From contig JALHHH010000001.1 in assembly GCA_022837485.1 (NCBI GenBank), positions 31,796-95,795 of the forward strand: DNA of 64,000 bases, read 5' to 3'. The position numbers and the translations under genes were made by a program. Positions within the stretch are counted from its first letter, which is position 1, and each line of letters opens with the position of its first letter. Shown piece after piece: positions 60,173-64,000 of this stretch. The notes under the pieces are model-generated. The model saw only the letters and a list, made by a program, of their open reading frames with translations, did not search any database and was not told where the DNA came from. This DNA comes from Bacteroidales bacterium. Lineage in GTDB: Bacteria; Bacteroidota; Bacteroidia; Bacteroidales; Lentimicrobiaceae.

Positions 60173-61084
60173 ATGGCACCAACAAAGGTAAATCCCGATA
60201 ACAGGGGCGAGCGCAGGACAGGCTGGCGCAACAAGTTACGGGATAAGTACCGTCTTGTGATCCTCAATGAGGATACCTTCGAGGAGAAACTTTCGTTTAA
60301 GCTTTCCAGGCTTAATGTGTTTGTGGTTGCCGGAACGATTGCTATCATCCTGATTTTTTTTACCACTTATCTTATTGCTTTTACCCCTTTGCGGGAATTT
60401 ATTCCCGGATACGGAGGCACCACCGTCAGCCGTGAGTATTACGATCTGCAGCTGCGGGTCGACTCGCTGGGCGACGCCCTGGCTAACCGCGATCTCTATA
60501 TCCGCAACATACGTGCGGTGATCAGCGGAGAGGAAGTAGAAACCATCGATCAGCGCTTACTGCCCGGCGATTCTGTAAGAAACGCCAATGCCGGTGAAGT
60601 AAGTTATCGCCGTTCCCGGGAAGATTCGCTGCTGAGAGCCGAATACGAGCGTGAAAACCGCTATACCCTCAGCACTGAACCACTTACCCAGGTAAAACGC
60701 GACGTACCCCTGGGCAAGATCAACTTCTACACTCCCGTGAAAGGCATTATCACCAACCGGTTTAATGCTTCCGGAAATCATTACGGCATCGATATCGCGG
60801 CAAAGCGGGGCGATGCCGTGAAAGCTGCGTACGACGGCATTGTTTTCTTTTCGGAATGGACTGCCGAAACCGGGCACGTCATCGCAGTTCAGCATACCGG
60901 TGGCATCGTAACCGTGTACAAACACAACTCCGTGCTGCTCCGCCGCCAGGGTTCCTTTGTGCGTGCAGGCGAATCCATCGCCATCATAGGAAGTACCGGT
61001 GAATACACCACCGGACCCCATCTCCATTTTGAGCTCTGGATCAACAGCACCCCCGTTGATCCAGAGAAATATCTGACGTTCTGA
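60173..61084 (+). CDS. M23-family peptidoglycan endopeptidase, membrane-anchored
   Basis: A 303-residue inner-membrane-anchored, periplasmic zinc endopeptidase that would trim peptidoglycan cross-links. A single transmembrane helix (about residues 50-68, VFVVAGTIAIILIFFTTYLI) follows a basic N-terminus. A short coiled region (about 85-110) precedes the LytM/M23 domain, whose motifs are NHYGIDIAAKRGD (HxxxD) and HLHFELW (HxH), with AVQHTGGIVTVYKHN between. All zinc ligands are present. A near-consensus box (GATATTTG) lies at 60133-60140. It precedes dxr by 7 bases; this order M23-dxr-rseP is common in Bacteroidota. Confidence 0.93.
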   Translation: MAPTKVNPDNRGERRTGWRNKLRDKYRLVILNEDTFEEKLSFKLSRLNVFVVAGTIAIILIFFTTYLIAFTPLREFIPGYGGTTVSREYYDLQLRVDSLGDALANRDLYIRNIRAVISGEEVETIDQRLLPGDSVRNANAGEVSYRRSREDSLLRAEYERENRYTLSTEPLTQVKRDVPLGKINFYTPVKGIITNRFNASGNHYGIDIAAKRGDAVKAAYDGIVFFSEWTAETGHVIAVQHTGGIVTVYKHNSVLLRRQGSFVRAGESIAIIGSTGEYTTGPHLHFELWINSTPVDPEKYLTF

Positions 61085-61091
61085 TTTATCC

Positions 61092-62279
61092 ATGCCTTCA
61101 AAAACCAAGAAAAACATTGCCATCCTCGGCTCAACGGGATCTATAGGTACCCAGGCCCTGGAAGTTATCCGGCAACATCCGGATAGCTTCAGCATCGAGG
61201 TTCTTACCGCCCGTAACAACGCTACCCTGCTGATCGAGCAGGCCGCAGAATTCAAACCCAATGCCGTTGTCATAGGTTCGGATATGCTTTACGATAAGGT
61301 TGCATCGGCTCTTCAACCCCTCGGGATCAAGGTATATTGCGGCGACGAAGCCCTGGTTCAGGTGCTCGATATGGAATCCATACACCTGGTGCTGGTTGCA
61401 CTGGTGGGCTACGCCGGACTGCGACCTACGCTCAGGGCCATTGAAGCCGGCAAAACCATAGCCCTTGCCAACAAGGAAACCCTGGTGGTGGCCGGCGAAC
61501 TGGTTACCCGCCTGGCGCTGGAAAAAGGAGTGAACATCTATCCGGTCGACTCCGAGCACTCTGCCATCTTTCAGTGTCTGGCCGGTGAATTTCACAACCC
61601 GGTTGAAAAGATCTACCTCACAGCCTCCGGAGGTCCGTTCAGAGGTAAGGATGCCGGTTTCCTGCGCACGGTTACCAAAGCTCAGGCTCTGAAACATCCC
61701 AACTGGAACATGGGCTGCAAGGTTACCATCGATTCGGCTACGCTTATGAACAAAGGTCTCGAGGTAATTGAAGCCCGCTGGCTGTTTAATCTTACTCCCG
61801 CACAAATCGAGGTTGTGGTGCACCCCCAGTCGATCATCCACAGCATGGTACAGTTTCGCGACGGCTCCATAAAAGCGCAAATGGGACCTCCCGATATGCG
61901 GATTCCCATTCAGTATGCCCTCTCATACCCAAACCGCCTGCACTCTCCCAATCCCAGGTTCGATTTCATGATGCATCCCGAACTAACCTTCGAAACTCCC
62001 GATACCGGAAACTTCCGCTGCCTGGGGCTTGCCTACGAAGCCCTTGAGAAAGGCGGAAATATGCCCTGCATCCTTAATGCAGCTAACGAAGTGGCCGTAA
62101 ATGCCTTTCTTGCCGAGAAAATCCGGTTCGACCATATCCCGGAAATTATATCGGAAAGCATGCAGTGCACAGGCTTCTACGCCCGTCCTGATTATAACGA
62201 CTATGCCGAAACCGACCGCGTGGCACGCCTCGTAGCCGGCGAATTGGTAAGTAACATCCGTTCAGGACTTGCCAAATAA
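61092..62279 (+). CDS. dxr: 1-deoxy-D-xylulose 5-phosphate reductoisomerase
   Basis: Cytosolic NADPH-dependent enzyme of 395 residues, the first committed step of the methylerythritol phosphate (MEP) isoprenoid pathway. Signatures: IAILGSTGSIGTQALEVI, ALANKETLVVAGELV, YPVDSEHSAIFQCLAGE, LTASGGPFRGKDA, HPNWNMGCKVTIDSATLMNK with the catalytic-loop Trp and metal ligands, GLEVIEARWLF, VVVHPQSIIHSMVQFRDGS and MGPPDMRIPIQYAL. The frame is intact, with every expected residue present, so the gene should be functional. It starts 7 bases after the M23 gene. Confidence 0.97.
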   Translation: MPSKTKKNIAILGSTGSIGTQALEVIRQHPDSFSIEVLTARNNATLLIEQAAEFKPNAVVIGSDMLYDKVASALQPLGIKVYCGDEALVQVLDMESIHLVLVALVGYAGLRPTLRAIEAGKTIALANKETLVVAGELVTRLALEKGVNIYPVDSEHSAIFQCLAGEFHNPVEKIYLTASGGPFRGKDAGFLRTVTKAQALKHPNWNMGCKVTIDSATLMNKGLEVIEARWLFNLTPAQIEVVVHPQSIIHSMVQFRDGSIKAQMGPPDMRIPIQYALSYPNRLHSPNPRFDFMMHPELTFETPDTGNFRCLGLAYEALEKGGNMPCILNAANEVAVNAFLAEKIRFDHIPEIISESMQCTGFYARPDYNDYAETDRVARLVAGELVSNIRSGLAK

Positions 62280-62379
62280 AGGTGAACATGACTGCTTCCG
62301 TCAGAACCTGCCGTGCATGTTTTGCATCTGCTTGTGTATTAAAACGTAATCGTACCGCCGGAGGAGTTCGCATTTCTTC

Positions 62380-62387
62380 TAATTTTG
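62380..62387 (+). promoter_or_regulatory. Bacteroidota -7 box (TAATTTTG) for rseP
   Basis: An exact TAnnTTTG match 100 bases before the rseP ATG, in the 207-base gap after dxr. Confidence 0.4.
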
Positions 62388-62486
62388 CAAACGCTCCGAT
62401 TAAAGCATGGATGCCCGGCAATCAGTGTCTGAACCTATAGGGGTGAAATTTGTTTAACACATTCATTTCGACGAACGAATACTATT

Positions 62487-63809
62487 ATGGAAATTCTTGT
62501 AAAAGCTGCACAACTGATCCTTAGCCTGTCTGTACTGGTTATTGTACATGAGTTCGGACACTTTATTGCAGCCAAAATTTTTAAAACCCGGGTCGAGAAG
62601 TTTTACCTCTTTTTCGATCCCTGGTTCTCGCTCTTCAAGTTTAAAAAGGGCGATACCGAATACGGTATCGGGTGGCTGCCCCTGGGTGGATATGTCAAGA
62701 TCTCGGGTATGGTCGATGAATCCATGGACCGTGAGCAGATGCAGCAGGCTCCCCAGCCTTATGAGTTCCGCAGCAAACCTTCATGGCAGCGACTCATTAT
62801 TATGCTGGGCGGAGTTTCCATGAATATCGTTCTGGCAATCGCTATATATATAGGTATGCTTTGGGTGTGGGGAGAACAGTACCTTCCCTCCGCAGAAGTC
62901 AACAAATACGGTATTGTGGTAGATTCGGTAGCAGCCGAGATGGGCCTTCGCAACGGGGATCGCATCCTGGCGGTTGACAATCAGCCGGTGGAGGATTTCT
63001 ACAAGATTCCGGCACGCATCATTCTCGATAATGCAGAATCCGTTCAGGTAGAACGCAATGGAGCAAAAATGGATGTGGTGATCCCCGAAGGATTTATCTC
63101 CCGCCTGCTTAAGCACCAGTCGCCCGATTTTATTAACGCCCGCATGCCTTTTGTCATTGCAGGCTTTGCCGCTGAATCCGCAGCACGCGATGCCGGACTT
63201 GCCGAAGGCGACCGTATTATTGGCATCAACGATACGCTGGCACCCTACTTCGACCAGTTCCGCGCACTGATACCACTTTATAAGGGACAGGAAATTTCCC
63301 TGGTGTATGTCAGGGGCAACGATACCCTTTCCGCTGCAATGACTGTTCCGGAATCCGGACTCATTGGCGCACGCACCAATCCGGCCGATCATTTTACCTT
63401 CCGTAAGCTCGACTATTCCCTTGCAAGCGCGATACCGGCAGGCTTTACCCGTACCTGGAAAGGGGTGGGCGATTATCTGAAACAGCTTAAACTGCTGTTT
63501 GCTCCCGAGGTAAAAGCCTATGAATCCCTTGGCGGTTTTATAACCATCGGCAGCATTTTCCCTTCTGTATGGGATTGGCATTCATTCTGGAGCCTGACGG
63601 CTTTCCTGAGCATAATGCTGGCTATCCTGAACGTTCTGCCGATTCCGGCACTCGACGGCGGTCACGTAATGTTCCTGCTTTTCGAAATAGTTAGCGGGCG
63701 CAAACCTTCCGATAAGTTCATGGAATATGCCCAGATCGCCGGCATGGTTATCCTGTTCGGCCTGCTCATCTTCGCCAACGGAAACGATATCATCCGCCTG
63801 TTCCGGTAA
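62487..63809 (+). CDS. rseP: Site-2 protease family metalloprotease RseP
   Basis: Inner-membrane intramembrane zinc protease of 440 residues that cleaves membrane-bound regulators, notably anti-sigma factors. The zinc site HEFGH lies in the first helix (residues 21-25), followed by the family's FDPWFSLFKFKKGDTEYGIGWLPLGGYVKI strand loop, about two PDZ-like periplasmic domains (SVAAEMGLRNGDRILAVDNQ and AGLAEGDRIIGINDTLAPYFD), and the second active-site motif LPIPALDGGH with Asp. Terminal hydrophobic helices complete it. Start at 62487 gives the expected N-terminus. The gene follows dxr by 207 bases. Confidence 0.95.
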   Translation: MEILVKAAQLILSLSVLVIVHEFGHFIAAKIFKTRVEKFYLFFDPWFSLFKFKKGDTEYGIGWLPLGGYVKISGMVDESMDREQMQQAPQPYEFRSKPSWQRLIIMLGGVSMNIVLAIAIYIGMLWVWGEQYLPSAEVNKYGIVVDSVAAEMGLRNGDRILAVDNQPVEDFYKIPARIILDNAESVQVERNGAKMDVVIPEGFISRLLKHQSPDFINARMPFVIAGFAAESAARDAGLAEGDRIIGINDTLAPYFDQFRALIPLYKGQEISLVYVRGNDTLSAAMTVPESGLIGARTNPADHFTFRKLDYSLASAIPAGFTRTWKGVGDYLKQLKLLFAPEVKAYESLGGFITIGSIFPSVWDWHSFWSLTAFLSIMLAILNVLPIPALDGGHVMFLLFEIVSGRKPSDKFMEYAQIAGMVILFGLLIFANGNDIIRLFR

Positions 63810-64000
63810 CCACTTTACAAATGTGGAAATGTGGAAATGATAAAGTCCCGTGCCAATGGGGACACGTACCGGGGATCAGGAAATCCTGCCTGTTGCGACA
63901 CAAGTAGTCAGAATGTGCTAAGGATTAATCGGCTGATTTGCTGATGTGGGCATTGTGCCTGCTTTCATCGGTTGTCTGAACCCGACACTGCCTTATACCT
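63810..64000. other. Terminal non-coding stretch
   Basis: 191 bases after rseP with no gene seen. It opens with a short tandem of AAATGTGG (two and a half copies) and has a GCTGATTTGCTGATG doublet near 63930; both are minor. The downstream neighbour is outside the window. Confidence 0.45.

Noticed and set aside
1..64000. tRNA, rRNA or CRISPR arrays
   Set aside because: No cloverleaf, conserved rRNA block or regularly spaced repeat was seen.
63810..64000. Short tandem AAATGTGG and GCTGATTTGCTGATG doublets
   Set aside because: Too few and too short copies to call a repeat element.

Overview
The window looks like a chromosomal segment of a Gram-negative Bacteroidota bacterium, probably from a free-living or gut/sediment lineage. 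The evidence is a TonB-dependent receptor with an N-terminal carboxypeptidase-regulatory-like domain, several type IX secretion (T9SS) components and substrates, a MurF-alanine racemase fusion, a Kdo transferase, and repeated TAnnTTTG boxes a short distance upstream of genes, which is the Bacteroidota sigma-factor -7 element. I saw no rRNA, tRNA, CRISPR array, phage or intact insertion sequence. Almost every gene is intact. Genus and species cannot be read from the sequence.

Layout. 0.3-7.3 kb holds housekeeping and envelope genes: the MeaB GTPase, a PtpA-like prolyl tripeptidyl peptidase, geranylgeranylglyceryl-phosphate synthase, S-adenosylhomocysteinase, a degenerate Rieske-like lipoprotein and a small membrane protein. 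7.5-16.6 kb is a three-gene export cassette (TonB receptor, 1424-residue secreted protein, PorV-like barrel), followed by greA and a HIT protein. 17.7-27.1 kb is a glycan or lipid-linked sugar cluster with three GT2 enzymes, a GT-C enzyme, methyltransferases, a flippase-like membrane protein, an FrhB-like protein and an aldo/keto reductase. 27.3-39.0 kb carries murF-alr and pdxA, a GAF-nucleotidyltransferase beside a metallophosphoesterase, Kdo transferase, an outer membrane barrel, a T9SS-targeted M1 peptidase and an Ig-like lipoprotein. 39.1-43.0 kb has an ArsR-type regulator and a purine-scavenging operon (small protein, 5'-nucleotidase, adenine deaminase). 43.4-47.8 kb is a four-gene mevalonate operon. 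48.1-52.3 kb makes nucleotide sugars. 52.4-56.7 kb runs from a molbindin through fabD, an HD hydrolase, folE and queD to AtpI-like and AtpZ proteins and a bactofilin. 56.7-59.4 kb is the T9SS lipoprotein PorW/SprE. 60.2-63.8 kb is an M23 peptidase, dxr and rseP.

How the genes fit together. Three themes recur. First, isoprenoids: a mevalonate operon (HMG-CoA reductase, a GYDIA-type GHMP kinase, mevalonate diphosphate decarboxylase, mevalonate kinase) lies about 13 kb from dxr, a committed enzyme of the alternative MEP pathway, and a GGGP synthase that consumes a C20 isoprenoid is in the same window. Second, surface export: PorW/SprE, a PorV-like protein, a giant putative cargo, an M1 peptidase with a sorting domain and a PtpA-like peptidase fit a T9SS secretory and peptide-scavenging lifestyle. 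Third, surface glycans: Kdo transferase, GalE, RmlB, a sugar aminotransferase/acyltransferase pair, and the 17.7-27.1 kb cluster.

The points most worth follow-up are the dual isoprenoid pathways, the receptor/giant-protein/PorV cassette, the FrhB-like protein that has lost a cluster cysteine, the GAF-nucleotidyltransferase/phosphoesterase pair, and the accessory ATP synthase genes that lack the ATP synthase beside them.
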